Shown here: in pieces, positions 1-8,394 of the stretch
How the letters are laid out: each line of letters starts with the position of its first letter
Position numbering within the stretch: position 1 is the stretch's first letter
From: an uncultured Propionibacteriaceae bacterium
GTDB taxonomy: Bacteria; Actinomycetota; Actinomycetes; Propionibacteriales; Propionibacteriaceae
Direction of reading: 5' to 3'
DNA: 30,299 bases
Assembly (NCBI GenBank): GCA_937965785.1
Contig: CALCKT010000016.1
Coordinates: 1-30,299 of the forward strand
Made by a program: the position numbers and the translations under genes
Notes under the pieces: generated by a model
What the model saw: only the letters and a program-made list of their open reading frames with translations
Told to the model about the DNA's origin: nothing
The model's database searches: none

Positions 1-485
1 GGGGTGGGGTTTTTGACCCACATCCAGTTGTTCCAGCCGACGTAGTTGTATCCGTCGGGTAGCTCCTCCAAAGGATGAGGCCACAGTCCGATTTCGGGGG
101 CGTGGAGGTCCATGCGTTCGACTGCGATCCTTGCGATGGCGGCGGGTTCAGGAGTGCCCCCCGAACCCGTCCCGGGTGATTCGGAAGGCGCAAAACGCAC
201 GCACAACCCCGAGCGCGAGTCGTATCGGATGCAGCCTTCTATGGGCCAGCTCGGCTCTTCGGAACCACCCCCACCGGAACCCCCGCCGCCAGTGTTGCGG
301 GGTTGCGCAGGCCTACCCGGTTGGCCGCCAGAGCCCGGAGCACGTACTACAATTTCACAACTTCCGGCAGTGCTGTCTTTTTGTCCGCAGCGGACCTCTC
401 CTTCGGCGCGGGCCGACTGCTGGGACACGCCGGCCACGGCCAAGAGACAAGCTGTGGCAAGGAGGACGGTGATGAGGCGTTTCAT
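1..485 (-). CDS. Secreted protein of unknown function, N-terminal part (runs off the left edge)
   Basis: The reading frame opens with ATG at 485-483 and stays open to the window edge, giving about 161 residues with the C terminus missing. It starts with a Sec signal peptide (MKR, then the hydrophobic LITVLLATACLLAVAGV, with likely cleavage after SARA near residue 28). The mature part has paired cysteines (near residues 33, 43, 91 and 102), a Gly/Ser-rich linker (GGGGSGGGGS) and a Trp-rich segment (GWNNWMWV) at the edge. The start codon overlaps the stop of the upstream lipoprotein gene as ATGA, so the two are translationally coupled. I do not recognise the family. The signal peptide, linker and coupling make it a convincing real gene. 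Function is unknown; a cell-envelope or surface role is inferred from export only. Confidence 0.75.
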   Translation of the reverse strand, partial: MKRLITVLLATACLLAVAGVSQQSARAEGEVRCGQKDSTAGSCEIVVRAPGSGGQPGRPAQPRNTGGGGSGGGGSEEPSWPIEGCIRYDSRSGLCVRFAPSESPGTGSGGTPEPAAIARIAVERMDLHAPEIGLWPHPLEELPDGYNYVGWNNWMWVKNPT

Positions 486-1108
486 GCCGGGCACCTCAGG
501 GCGTCTTCGTTCGTGGCATCGCCGAATTTCCAGCCGGTCTCGGTTTTGACCACATTCACATTCCACTGGAGATACCGCGGACGATCCATGGGCACCACGC
601 TCTTGCCGGTGGCCGAGTCGATCACATCGACCTTCCCCGCGTCCGTGCACATCTGGACATCCACGGAGCGCACCCCATCAACCTCGACCGGCTCCGAAGC
701 GCCCGTGATGTGAACAACCGTGACTCCGGTCTGCACCTGGCCTTTCCCGCGAAACTCGGAAAGACGATGCGCCTGTATTTCCTGGCTCTGGCCAATGGTG
801 ATATCCATCAAGGACTGCGGATCGGCATTCAAATCACTGAGTACTGTATCCCGGATGCGATAGTATTCGATCAGCACATTGGCTGCTTCGAGTTGTTCCG
901 GGGTGAAGGTCTCCGACGGCTGCGGCTTTGAGAGCGACGATGCGGCCGACGGTTGAGGCGTGGTGGTTCGGGGAGGCCGCTGCGGGGCGGTCCCCCAGGA
1001 ATCCGATTCACTGCTCCCCGGACCGGGCTGCTGCCCGCTGCACGAGGACAGCAGCAAAACCGCGGCCACAGCGACCGTCGTGGTGGTTCCTTTGATGCGA
1101 TGTTTCAT
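482..1108 (-). CDS. Lipoprotein with probable NTF2-like/immunity-type fold, unknown function
   Basis: This 208-residue protein has a typical lipoprotein signal: MKHRIKG, a hydrophobic stretch, then the lipobox LLSSC with the lipidated cysteine at residue 23. A Ser/Pro/Thr-rich linker (residues about 24-68) follows, as is usual for a membrane-tethered domain. The folded part runs from about residue 70 to 208. It begins with a helix (EQLEAANVLIEYYRIRD) and ends in strand-like segments (QWNVNVVKTETGWKFGDA), which recalls small actinobacterial NTF2-like lipoproteins. That fold is my inference. A weak GGGGGTG precedes the ATG. The stop overlaps the start of the next exported protein (ATGA at 485-482), so the pair form one operon. 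No catalytic motif is visible. Confidence 0.8.
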   Translation of the reverse strand: MKHRIKGTTTTVAVAAVLLLSSCSGQQPGPGSSESDSWGTAPQRPPRTTTPQPSAASSLSKPQPSETFTPEQLEAANVLIEYYRIRDTVLSDLNADPQSLMDITIGQSQEIQAHRLSEFRGKGQVQTGVTVVHITGASEPVEVDGVRSVDVQMCTDAGKVDVIDSATGKSVVPMDRPRYLQWNVNVVKTETGWKFGDATNEDALRCPA

Positions 1109-1264
1109 TGTTCAACACCCCCATTGGTGTCACAAACCCGGCAGGTGTCTCCAACCCGGGATCACACGACTCTAGAACCAACACCCAGACCCTGCGGGGC
1201 ATCGAAGAGACTCTGGCCAAAAGTTAAGGATCCCGCTGACCTCGGATGGGTCGTCGATGGGGTC

Positions 1265-2035
1265 TCAGCGCAGCACCCGGGCCAGGAAGTCCTTGGTGGC
1301 GGGCTCCCGCGGGTCTTCTATCACCTGCTCCGGGGGACCCTGCTCGATGATTCGCCCACGTTCCAGGAAAACCACCCGGTCGGCGGCGGAACGGGCGAAC
1401 CCGATCTCGTGGGTGGCCATCAGGATCGTGGAGCCGGTTCGTTTCAGGTCCAGAACCAGATCCAGGACCTCCCCGACCAGCACCGGATCCAGGGCGGAGG
1501 TGATCTCGTCGAGCAGCAGCAACTCCGGGTTGGTGGCGATCGCCCGCACGATCGCGACCCGCTGCTGCTGGCCGCCGGAGAGCCGGTCGGGGAAGGCGCG
1601 TGCCTTGTCGCTCAACCCGATCCGTTCCAGCAGCTCCCTGCCCCGCGTCTCGGCGACGCCGCGTTCGACACCGTGCACCTTCCGGGCCGCCAGGGTGATG
1701 TTGTCCAACACGCTCAGGTGGGGGAACAGGTTGTAGTGCTGGAACACCACTCCGATCCGGGCGCGCACCGAATCGATGTCGATGCGCGGGTCGGTGATGT
1801 CGGTCCCGGCCAGGAAGATCTGGCCGTCGTCGACCCGCTCCAGCAGGTTCACGGTGCGCAGCAGCGTCGACTTGCCCGACCCCGACGCGCCCAGCAGCAC
1901 CACCACCTCGTGGCTGCCGACGCCCAGGTCGAGGCCGCGCAGCACCACATTGCGGCCGAACCGTTTGACCACCCCTCGCATCTCCAGCACCGGTTCGGTG
2001 TGGTCGCCGGCCCGGGTCGGTTTCAGCCCGGCCAT
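1265..2035 (-). CDS. Polar amino acid ABC transporter, ATP-binding subunit
   Basis: This is the cytoplasmic ATPase that powers an amino acid importer. In 256 residues it shows Walker A GASGSGKS (49-56), the Q-loop in FQHYNLFPH (about 99-106), the signature LSGGQ (152-156), Walker B LLLLDE (172-177), a D-loop SALD and the H-loop histidine (209). Length and motifs match the GlnQ/HisP family of polar amino acid importers. The ATG at 2035 shares one base with the permease stop (TGATG), so translation is coupled. It is the last gene of the order binding protein, permease, ATPase. Substrate (basic, acidic, glutamine or cystine) cannot be told from this subunit. Confidence 0.95.
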   Translation of the reverse strand: MAGLKPTRAGDHTEPVLEMRGVVKRFGRNVVLRGLDLGVGSHEVVVLLGASGSGKSTLLRTVNLLERVDDGQIFLAGTDITDPRIDIDSVRARIGVVFQHYNLFPHLSVLDNITLAARKVHGVERGVAETRGRELLERIGLSDKARAFPDRLSGGQQQRVAIVRAIATNPELLLLDEITSALDPVLVGEVLDLVLDLKRTGSTILMATHEIGFARSAADRVVFLERGRIIEQGPPEQVIEDPREPATKDFLARVLR

Positions 2036-2898
2036 CAGACCGTTCCTCCTGTCTGTTCGCGTTCACGCAGCCGGGCGGTGTACCAGTCCGAGAGCCGGAT
2101 GAACGGCCAGCTGAAGGCCACGAACAACAGGCCCGCCACCACGTAGGAGGTGAAGTTGTAGGTCGTCGCCTGCTGGATCTGGGCGGCGCGGATGGCATCC
2201 ACGGCGCCCAGCACGGAGATCAGGCCGACGTCCTTCTGCATGGAGATGAAGTCGTTCATCAGCGCCGGTGTCACCTTCCGGACCGCCTGCGGGATCACGA
2301 CGTAACGCAGCGTCTGGCCGTGGCTCAGCCCCAGGGACCGGGCCGCGAACCGCTGCGAGGGGTGAACCGCCTCCAACCCGGCGCGCAGCACCTCCGCCAC
2401 ATAGGACGAGTAGGTCAGGATCAGCGCCACCGTGCCGAGCAGCGCCGCCGGGATGCGCGTGGTCGGGTTCAGGGCCGGGATGCCGAAACCGATCAGGTAC
2501 AGCACGATCAGGAACGGCATGCCGCGGAACAGGTCCGTGTAGGCGGCGGCGAAGAACCGCAGCGGGAAGAACACCGGACCCCGCAGCGACCTCAGCACGG
2601 CCAGGATCACCGCAAGGACCGCGACCCCGATGACGGCGAAGAACAGGATCTGGACGTTCAGCCACAAACCCACGGCGACCTCGGGAAGTGCGGCAGCGAA
2701 GTGGCGCGCCGAGAAGAAGGTTTCCCGGGTGACCTGCCAGCCGGGCGAGTTCTCCAGGACCAGCCAGATCACCACCGCGAACACGACGGTGGAGACCGCC
2801 GAGATCAGCACCGAGCGGATCGTCTGCCGTCGACGGTACCGGCGTCGCCCGAGCTCGATGTCGCTGACGACCCCGAAATCGTCGACCGTCTCGTTCAT
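2035..2898 (-). CDS. Polar amino acid ABC transporter, permease subunit
   Basis: This 287-residue inner-membrane permease belongs to the HisM/GlnP family. It has an N-terminal membrane segment (about 29-48) after a basic cytoplasmic head. Further segments lie at about 78-102, 127-145, 150-170 and 250-268. The EAA-like loop that contacts the ATPase is visible at about 168-203 (EVLRAGLEAVHPSQ, then AARSLGLSHGQTLRYVVIPQA). The start is ATG at 2898, three bases after the binding-protein stop, and its stop overlaps the ATPase start. A single permease gene implies a homodimer. The roughly 50-residue N-terminal head is a little longer than in enteric HisM. Confidence 0.93.
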   Translation of the reverse strand: MNETVDDFGVVSDIELGRRRYRRRQTIRSVLISAVSTVVFAVVIWLVLENSPGWQVTRETFFSARHFAAALPEVAVGLWLNVQILFFAVIGVAVLAVILAVLRSLRGPVFFPLRFFAAAYTDLFRGMPFLIVLYLIGFGIPALNPTTRIPAALLGTVALILTYSSYVAEVLRAGLEAVHPSQRFAARSLGLSHGQTLRYVVIPQAVRKVTPALMNDFISMQKDVGLISVLGAVDAIRAAQIQQATTYNFTSYVVAGLLFVAFSWPFIRLSDWYTARLREREQTGGTV

Positions 2899-2901
2899 CG
2901 A

Positions 2902-3759
2902 TCAGCTCAGGACCGGGACGTTGACGGAATCGGACAGCCAGGTTTTGGCCAAGGAGTCGAGGGTGCCGTCCGCGCGGAGGGCGTCGACCGCGCCCGTGAC
3001 AGCCGCGGTGAGCGCGGAACCCTTCGGCAGCACCAGACCGAACTGGTCGCCACCCGAGGTGTCGGCGAACTGGCCGACCACCACACCGCCATCCAGCTCG
3101 GCGGCCACCAGGTACAGCGCCGTCGGGAGGTCGACCACGATGGCGTCCACCTGGCCGCCCTTGAGGGCCTGCACCGTGTCCTGCGAGTTGTTGAACACCG
3201 ACGGGGCGGTGGTGGGTGCCACCGTTTCGGTGAGCATTCTGTGACTGGTGGTTCCGGTCTGCGCTCCCAGCAGGGCGCCCTTGAGCTCGGCGACGGTGGT
3301 GGCCCCGGCCACCGGGGAACCCTTCAGGCTCACCACGGCCTGCGCGGTGGTGTAGTAGGGGGAGGAGAAATCGACGGCGTTCCGGCGCTCCTCGGTGATG
3401 GAGAACTGCTGCAGGTTGAAGTCCCAGTCCTTGGCGCCGGGAGCGATCGCGGCATCGAAGGTGCTGCGCACCCACACCACGTCCGCGTTGGCGAAACCGA
3501 GTTTCCCTGCGACGGCGTAGGCGACGGCGGCCTCGAACCCCTTGCCGGACGCGGGATCGTTGTCCTCCACCCACGGCGAGTAGGCGGGCTCACCGGTGGC
3601 GATGGTCAACTTGCCCGGGGTGACGGTTTTCAGCGACCCCTCGGAGGCCGATGCGCTGTCGGGGACGTTCTTCCCGTCGCTGGCGATCGTGCAGGCGCTG
3701 AGCAGGACGGTGCTGCCGAGTGCGGCAAGCGTGGCGCGGCGGCTGAGGGGGATGGCCAT
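2902..3759 (-). CDS. Polar amino acid ABC transporter, substrate-binding lipoprotein
   Basis: This extracytoplasmic solute-binding protein (family 3) feeds the adjacent permease. I place the start at ATG 3759, giving 285 residues, because AAGGAG lies nine bases upstream and the lipoprotein signal begins there. An ATG-led extension to 3825 has no such support. The signal reads SRRATLAAL, then the lipobox LLSAC with Cys23. The twin arginines resemble a Tat motif, so this may be a Tat-exported lipoprotein. Family features include GFEAAVAYAVAGKLGF, QQFSITEERRNAVDFSSPYY (ligand-pocket region), the hinge KGGQVDAIVVDLPTA and GLVLPKGSAL. It is the first gene of the importer operon. Ligand unknown; a polar amino acid is expected from the family. 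Confidence 0.93.
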   Translation of the reverse strand: MAIPLSRRATLAALGSTVLLSACTIASDGKNVPDSASASEGSLKTVTPGKLTIATGEPAYSPWVEDNDPASGKGFEAAVAYAVAGKLGFANADVVWVRSTFDAAIAPGAKDWDFNLQQFSITEERRNAVDFSSPYYTTAQAVVSLKGSPVAGATTVAELKGALLGAQTGTTSHRMLTETVAPTTAPSVFNNSQDTVQALKGGQVDAIVVDLPTALYLVAAELDGGVVVGQFADTSGGDQFGLVLPKGSALTAAVTGAVDALRADGTLDSLAKTWLSDSVNVPVLS

Positions 3760-3861
3760 GGCTGATGCTCCTTGGGTCAGGTCCGGGTAACAGGACTGAT
3801 CCCATCCAACAAGTGACAGCCCCACAGGTCCAGATCTTATTCCAGGAATGGAAGAAGATCA

Positions 3862-3876
3862 GGCCGGATGCCGGCC
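3862..3876. terminator. Hairpin, possible bidirectional terminator in the MarR/ABC gap
   Basis: A perfect 6-bp stem (GGCCGG, loop ATG, CCGGCC) sits in the 280-base gap between the marR-type gene and the ABC operon. Read on the plus strand a run of five T follows four bases later; on the minus strand the flank is TGATCTTCTTCC. It could end marR transcription before the importer promoter. The stem is short, so this is tentative. I see no gene in 3760-4039. Confidence 0.35.
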
Positions 3877-4039
3877 ATCCTTTTTGCCCCGTCGTCCCGG
3901 GGAAGGGCGGCGGAGGAGGTCGTGCAGCTCCAACGCAGCCTGCAACCAGGGCTGCGATGTGTCGGCCAGCCCAGCCCGGTCGCTTTCGACACGCGACCCG
4001 GTGCCGTGCAGGGTGAGGGAAGCCGCCGGTGAAGGGGGC

Positions 4040-4495
4040 TCAGTTCAGGTGCTCCTCGAGGGCGGTGCTCAGCCGGGTCATCGACTCGATCAGTTCGCGA
4101 CGTTGCTGCGGGGTCCAGCCGGACAGGATGCCGGTGAAGAAGGCGGAGGCATCCCTGCGGATCTCGCCGCACGCCGCTTCCCCCTCCTCGGTCAGGGTTA
4201 CGATGCTGGCCCGCCGATCGGTGGGATCGGTGTGGCGGCGGGCCAGCCCGGCGCGTTCGAGGCGTTTGACCTGCGCGGTCATCGTCGAGCGGTCGACGGC
4301 CTGCCACTCGGCCAGTGCGGACATCCGCGCCGGTCCTGTCGCTGCCAGGTGCGACAACAGCCAGGCGTCGGTTTGCGCCAGGTTGCGGATGCCCGGGTGC
4401 ATGGCGTTTCGCAGCCGCATCCGGCTGGCCAGCCTGCTGAGCCCGGTGAAGAGCCGGTGAAGATCCACGACGGTCTCGTCGGCGTCGGTGCTCAT
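4040..4495 (-). CDS. MarR-family transcriptional regulator
   Basis: A 151-residue winged-helix dimeric repressor. I start it at ATG 4495, which has GGGAG about nine bases upstream; a TTG nine codons earlier is possible but unsupported. The helix-turn-helix covers about residues 46-82 (LAQTDAWLLSHLAATGPARMSALAEW, then DRSTMTAQVKRLERAGLARR). The wing carries the family DxxDRR signature (DPTDRRASIVTLTEEG). Helices at both ends would form the dimer interface. It is transcribed divergently from the P-type ATPase across an 85-base gap with a palindrome, so autoregulation and control of the ATPase are plausible inferences. No effector can be predicted. Confidence 0.9.
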   Translation of the reverse strand: MSTDADETVVDLHRLFTGLSRLASRMRLRNAMHPGIRNLAQTDAWLLSHLAATGPARMSALAEWQAVDRSTMTAQVKRLERAGLARRHTDPTDRRASIVTLTEEGEAACGEIRRDASAFFTGILSGWTPQQRRELIESMTRLSTALEEHLN

Positions 4496-4525
4496 GGCCT
4501 GTCTCCCGGGCTGTCCTCGCAAAAA

Positions 4526-4541
4526 TAGTTGGTACCATCAA
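4526..4541. promoter_or_regulatory. Candidate MarR operator between marR-type gene and P-type ATPase
   Basis: The AT-rich patch in the divergent gap holds an imperfect 16-base palindrome, TAGTTGGTACCATCAA, with a perfect TGGTACCA core (4530-4537) and 12 of 16 positions symmetric. Size, symmetry and position suit a MarR dimer site overlapping both promoters. I could not fix -10 and -35 hexamers with confidence. Confidence 0.45.
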
Positions 4542-4580
4542 AGTAAATCATCGATCCGTTCAGGAAGCCAGCGAGGAACC

Positions 4581-7373
4581 ATGACCACCTCACCCGCCCT
4601 CCAGACCACCGACAAGGTGCTGAGCGCCGCCGGGATCGACCCCGGGACCGGGTTGTCCTCGACGGAGGCCGCTGCGCGTCTGGCAAGCCACGGCCCCAAC
4701 GAGCTGCGCTCCCGGCCGCGGGAGGCCGCCTGGCGGCGGTTCCTGAAGCAGTTCGCCGATCCGCTGGTCTACCTGCTGTTCGGGGCCATGGCCATCTCGC
4801 TGGCGGCGTGGTCCCTCGAGGGGGCCAGCGGCCTGCCGATCGACGTGGTCGTCATCCTGCTGATAGTGCTGGCCAACGCCGCCATCGGTTTCGTGCAGGA
4901 GAACAGGGCCGCCGACGCCGTCGCCGCCCTGGCGGACATGACGGCCGCCAGGGCCACGGTGCTGCGCGACGGCAAACTGGTGACGATACCCGCCGCCGAC
5001 CTGGTTCCCGGCGATGTCCTGGCGCTGGGGGAGGGCGACGCGGTGGCTGCCGACGCGCGCCTGATCAGCGCCTCCTCGCTGCAGGTGCAGGAGGCCTCGC
5101 TCACCGGCGAGTCGGAGGCGGTCACCAAGACCGTCACCCCACTTGCGGAACTCGGATCCCTGGGGGATCGGCACAACATGGTGTTCAAGGGCACCGCCGT
5201 CGCCCGGGGCGTGGGGCGGGCCGTCGTCACCGGAACCGGCATGGACACCGAGATGGGGCGCATCGCGACGCTGCTGGACGAGACCGCCGACGAACCCTCC
5301 CCGCTGCAACGCGAGATCGCCCAGATCTCCAGGACCCTGGGTGTCCTCGTCATCGGCATCGCCATCGTGGTCATGATCGTGGTGGCCGCCGTCAACGGGG
5401 TCTCCTCCTTCCACGAGGCCGTTGACATCCTGCTGCTCGGGGTCTCCCTGGCGGTGGCGGCAGTGCCGGAGGGCCTGCCCGCGATCCTGTCGCTGGTGCT
5501 CGCCATCGGTGTGCAGGCCATGGCGCGCCGCAACGCGGTCATGAAGGACCTCCACTCGGTGGAAACCCTCGGATCGGTCTCCGTGATCGCCTCCGACAAG
5601 ACCGGCACCCTCACCAAGAACGAGATGACCATCCGCGAGATCGTCACCCCCTCCGGGCGGGTCGAACTGACCGGCACCGGATACGAACCCGTCGGGGAGG
5701 CCGTCATCACCGGTGACGAGGCCAGAACCCGGGCCGAGGCCGAACGCACCCTCGCGGCGGGAGCCATGGCCAACAATGCGCAGCTCGCGCAGGTCAACGG
5801 CACATGGGAGGTCCAGGGCGACCCCACCGAGGCCGCGTTCCTCGTGGCCCAGCACAAACTCGACGGCGTGCCCGAGCGGATCGGGGCGTGGGAACGCATC
5901 GGCGAGGTGCCGTTCACCTCCGAACGCAAGATGATGTCCGTGCTCGGGCGCCGCACCACCGACGAGCACGTGCGGTTGTTCGCCAAGGGCGCCCCCGACG
6001 TGCTGCTGGAACGCTGCACGGCCGAACTGGTCGGCGGCGAAGTCGTGCCGCTCAGCGACGAACGCCGCGGCCGGATCGAGGCGGACATCGAACGCCTGAG
6101 CGCCGAGGGATACCGCACGCTCGGTGTCGCCCGGCGCCGAGCCCTCGAACAGGACCCCGCGACCTTCACCGAGGACGCCGAACACGACCTGGTCCACCTC
6201 GGCCTCGTCGCCATCATCGACCCGCCACGACCGGAGGCCGTCGAGGCCATCGCGGAGGCGCACCGCGCGGGTATCCGCACCGTCATGATCACCGGCGACC
6301 ACCCCGTCACGGCCGCGCGCATCGCCGCCGACCTCGGCATCACGAAAGGGGCCTCCCGGGTGCTGACCGGTCGCGAGATCGAATCCATCGACGAGGAGGA
6401 ACTGGGCCGGGCGGTCCGGGACATCGACGTCTACGCCCGTGTCTCCCCGGAACACAAGCTACGGATCGTCGACGCGCTGCAGGCGGGCGGGCAGGTCGTC
6501 TCCATGACCGGCGACGGCGTCAACGACGCCCCCGCCCTGAAATCCGCGGACATCGGGATCGCGATGGGCATCACCGGCACCGAGGTCACCAAGGAGGCCG
6601 GGGAGATGATCCTCGGCGACGACAACTACTCCACCATCGTCGCCGCAGTCAGGCAGGGCCGTGGAATCTTCGACAACATCAAGAAGTTCATGCGCTACCT
6701 GCTCAGCTCCAACATGGGTGAGGTGGCGACGGTGTTCCTGGCGGTCCTGCTCGGCGGGCTCATCGGCCTGGCCGACCCCGCCAACCCGGCAGCCGCCGTC
6801 GTTCCGCTGCTGGCGACGCAGATCCTGTGGATCAACCTCGTCACCGACTCCGGACCCGCGCTCGCGATGGGCGTGGACCCGGAGACCGATGACGTCATGG
6901 GTCACGGCCCCCGCAAGTTGACCGACCGGATCATCGACGCCCACATGTGGCAGCGGATCATCGGGGTCGGGCTGGTGATGGGGTTGCTGACCCTGCTGAT
7001 CTACGACCTCACCCTGCCCGGTGGTCTCGTCGGAGGCCTGGAAGTTCTCGCCACCCCCGGCTCGCAGTTCGCGGTCGCCCGCACCACCGTGTTCACCGCC
7101 CTGGTGTTCATGCAGCTTTTCAACGCGCTGAACTCCCGCTCCGATACCGCGAGCGCCTTCACCCACATGTTCAGCAACGCCTGGCTGTGGGGGTCGTTCG
7201 CGCTGGTCACGGTGCTCCAGGTGCTGGTGGTCGAGGTGCCGTTCCTGCAGTCCGCGTTCGGCACGGCACCACTGGACTGGATCCACTGGGCCGTCGCCGT
7301 CGGTGCAGGTGCGGCGGTGCTGCTCTACGAGGAGGTCGTGAAGCTGCTCCGACGCACCTTCAGTGCACCTTGA
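4581..7373 (+). CDS. Cation-transporting P-type ATPase, Ca2+ (P2A) type
   Basis: A 930-residue membrane pump, full length for the family. ATG at 4581 follows GAGG six bases upstream. An N-terminal cation-ATPase domain (about 8-60) precedes the first membrane pair. The actuator loop has TGES (175-178), the phosphorylation site is DKTGTLT with Asp339, and the hinge has GDGVNDAP (about 644-651). Ion-site residues match the sarcoplasmic-reticulum-type Ca2+ pump pattern: PEGLP in membrane helix 4 (296-300), NMGE in helix 5, and NLVTD in helix 6. This favours Ca2+ export over Na+/K+, H+ or heavy-metal transport, and there is no CPC motif or metal-binding N-domain. It is divergent from a MarR regulator and converges on a protease gene. 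Confidence 0.92.
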   Translation: MTTSPALQTTDKVLSAAGIDPGTGLSSTEAAARLASHGPNELRSRPREAAWRRFLKQFADPLVYLLFGAMAISLAAWSLEGASGLPIDVVVILLIVLANAAIGFVQENRAADAVAALADMTAARATVLRDGKLVTIPAADLVPGDVLALGEGDAVAADARLISASSLQVQEASLTGESEAVTKTVTPLAELGSLGDRHNMVFKGTAVARGVGRAVVTGTGMDTEMGRIATLLDETADEPSPLQREIAQISRTLGVLVIGIAIVVMIVVAAVNGVSSFHEAVDILLLGVSLAVAAVPEGLPAILSLVLAIGVQAMARRNAVMKDLHSVETLGSVSVIASDKTGTLTKNEMTIREIVTPSGRVELTGTGYEPVGEAVITGDEARTRAEAERTLAAGAMANNAQLAQVNGTWEVQGDPTEAAFLVAQHKLDGVPERIGAWERIGEVPFTSERKMMSVLGRRTTDEHVRLFAKGAPDVLLERCTAELVGGEVVPLSDERRGRIEADIERLSAEGYRTLGVARRRALEQDPATFTEDAEHDLVHLGLVAIIDPPRPEAVEAIAEAHRAGIRTVMITGDHPVTAARIAADLGITKGASRVLTGREIESIDEEELGRAVRDIDVYARVSPEHKLRIVDALQAGGQVVSMTGDGVNDAPALKSADIGIAMGITGTEVTKEAGEMILGDDNYSTIVAAVRQGRGIFDNIKKFMRYLLSSNMGEVATVFLAVLLGGLIGLADPANPAAAVVPLLATQILWINLVTDSGPALAMGVDPETDDVMGHGPRKLTDRIIDAHMWQRIIGVGLVMGLLTLLIYDLTLPGGLVGGLEVLATPGSQFAVARTTVFTALVFMQLFNALNSRSDTASAFTHMFSNAWLWGSFALVTVLQVLVVEVPFLQSAFGTAPLDWIHWAVAVGAGAAVLLYEEVVKLLRRTFSAP

Positions 7374-7389
7374 CTGGCGGGAGAGGGGC

Positions 7390-8319
7390 CTATCGACGGG
7401 AGCTCAGGTCGACAAACAGCTCGAACAGGCCCTTGGTGATCCTCGTTCCGGCGTTGTACTCCTGAGGGCATTCGCGTTCGGGTTGCGGTTTCCCCCGCAC
7501 CGTGCCGTAGGCGTGAATGCCGATCGCAAGGGTGCCATCGGACATGTACAGGGGGGAGCCGCTCTGGGCGGGGTAGGTGTCCATCGAGTAGCAGAGCTGG
7601 TTTCCCCGGCTCTCCGCCACCGTTCCGCCCATGCCCCAGAGCTCTCCCGGGGCCTTGTCATAGGGGTAGCCGCGCAGTTCGACCCCGGTGTCCTGGTAAT
7701 CCCCGGAACGCCACGTCAGGCCGAACCAGCCGGTCCGGTCGCCGAGCGGTTTGTCGAGCTTGACCAGTCCCCAGTCCAGCCGAGGGTCGTTGTTCTTGAT
7801 CCAGGCGGTGTCGGTCCACGTCTGGGTCGCCGCCGCGGTCTCGAACGGACGTTCGGGGCCGTTCGCGCCCGGGCTGAACTCCAGCCCTGAGATCCATTCC
7901 TGGCGCTCGTAGTTGTACACGCAGTGTCCGGCGGTGGCCAGTGTGTCGGCCGAGATCATCCAGCCCGTGCAGTAGGGTTTGCCGCCCTTGCTGATGTAGA
8001 CGATGGCGGAGTTCGGGTAGGTGGTGGTGTCGGTCAGCCGCACCCGCTCGTCCTCGCCGATGATGCTGCTGGGAGCCGATTCGATCGAATCCGGTTTGTG
8101 CCCGGAAATGGAATCCCCGGAACTCGCCGGGGCGTCGTTCGGCTGCCACGTCAGGGGCTGTCCGGAGGAATCGATTCCTACCGGGGAGACCTCTGCCGGT
8201 TTCGGCGCCGGGCCGTCATCCGCCACCGCCTGAATGGCTGGGGACGACGTGGCCAGCAGAGCCGCGGCCAATAGTGCCGCCCCGGCCGCCGAAGTGATTG
8301 AATTTCGGATTTTCTTCAC
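7390..8319 (-). CDS. Secreted trypsin-fold serine protease, V8/glutamyl-endopeptidase-like
   Basis: 309 residues from a GTG start at 8319 with GGAGG ten bases upstream. A Sec signal peptide covers about residues 1-33, followed by a propeptide-like low-complexity stretch to about 90. The catalytic triad is visible as TAGHC (His132), LDWGLVKL (Asp182) and AQSGSP (Ser253). Two further residues match the Glu-binding pocket of staphylococcal V8 protease by spacing: Thr248, five before the serine, and a His in GIHAYG (269), 16 after it (15 in V8). This suggests cleavage after Glu. Cys117/Cys133 could pair as in trypsin folds. It has its own promoter and faces the ATPase gene tail to tail. Specificity is inferred, not shown. 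Confidence 0.88.
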   Translation of the reverse strand: MKKIRNSITSAAGAALLAAALLATSSPAIQAVADDGPAPKPAEVSPVGIDSSGQPLTWQPNDAPASSGDSISGHKPDSIESAPSSIIGEDERVRLTDTTTYPNSAIVYISKGGKPYCTGWMISADTLATAGHCVYNYERQEWISGLEFSPGANGPERPFETAAATQTWTDTAWIKNNDPRLDWGLVKLDKPLGDRTGWFGLTWRSGDYQDTGVELRGYPYDKAPGELWGMGGTVAESRGNQLCYSMDTYPAQSGSPLYMSDGTLAIGIHAYGTVRGKPQPERECPQEYNAGTRITKGLFELFVDLSSRR

Positions 8320-8365
8320 GTTTCTTCAACCTCCATTGGCATGTGCCCAGTGGTTTCGCGTTTTG

Positions 8366-8394
8366 ACGCTAAACGCCAACGCAGATGGAGTCAA
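8366..8394 (-). promoter_or_regulatory. Sigma-70-type promoter of the secreted protease
   Basis: On the minus strand TTGACT (8394-8389) is followed after exactly 17 bases by TAGCGT (8371-8366), about 45 bases before the GTG start. This is a good -35 and a fair -10 in the right place and orientation. Confidence 0.6.

Noticed and set aside
953..2146. A 397-codon open frame on the plus strand
   Set aside because: It lies opposite the lipoprotein and ABC ATPase genes, is rich in Gln/Gly/His/Asp as expected for an antisense shadow, and has no family motifs.
3760..3825. Upstream ATG extension of the ABC binding protein
   Set aside because: It would place 22 residues before a perfect lipoprotein signal, while AAGGAG sits correctly before the internal ATG at 3759.
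4590..6455. A 621-codon minus-strand open frame
   Set aside because: It is the antisense of the P-type ATPase; composition is skewed to Gly/Asp/His and no start signal is present.
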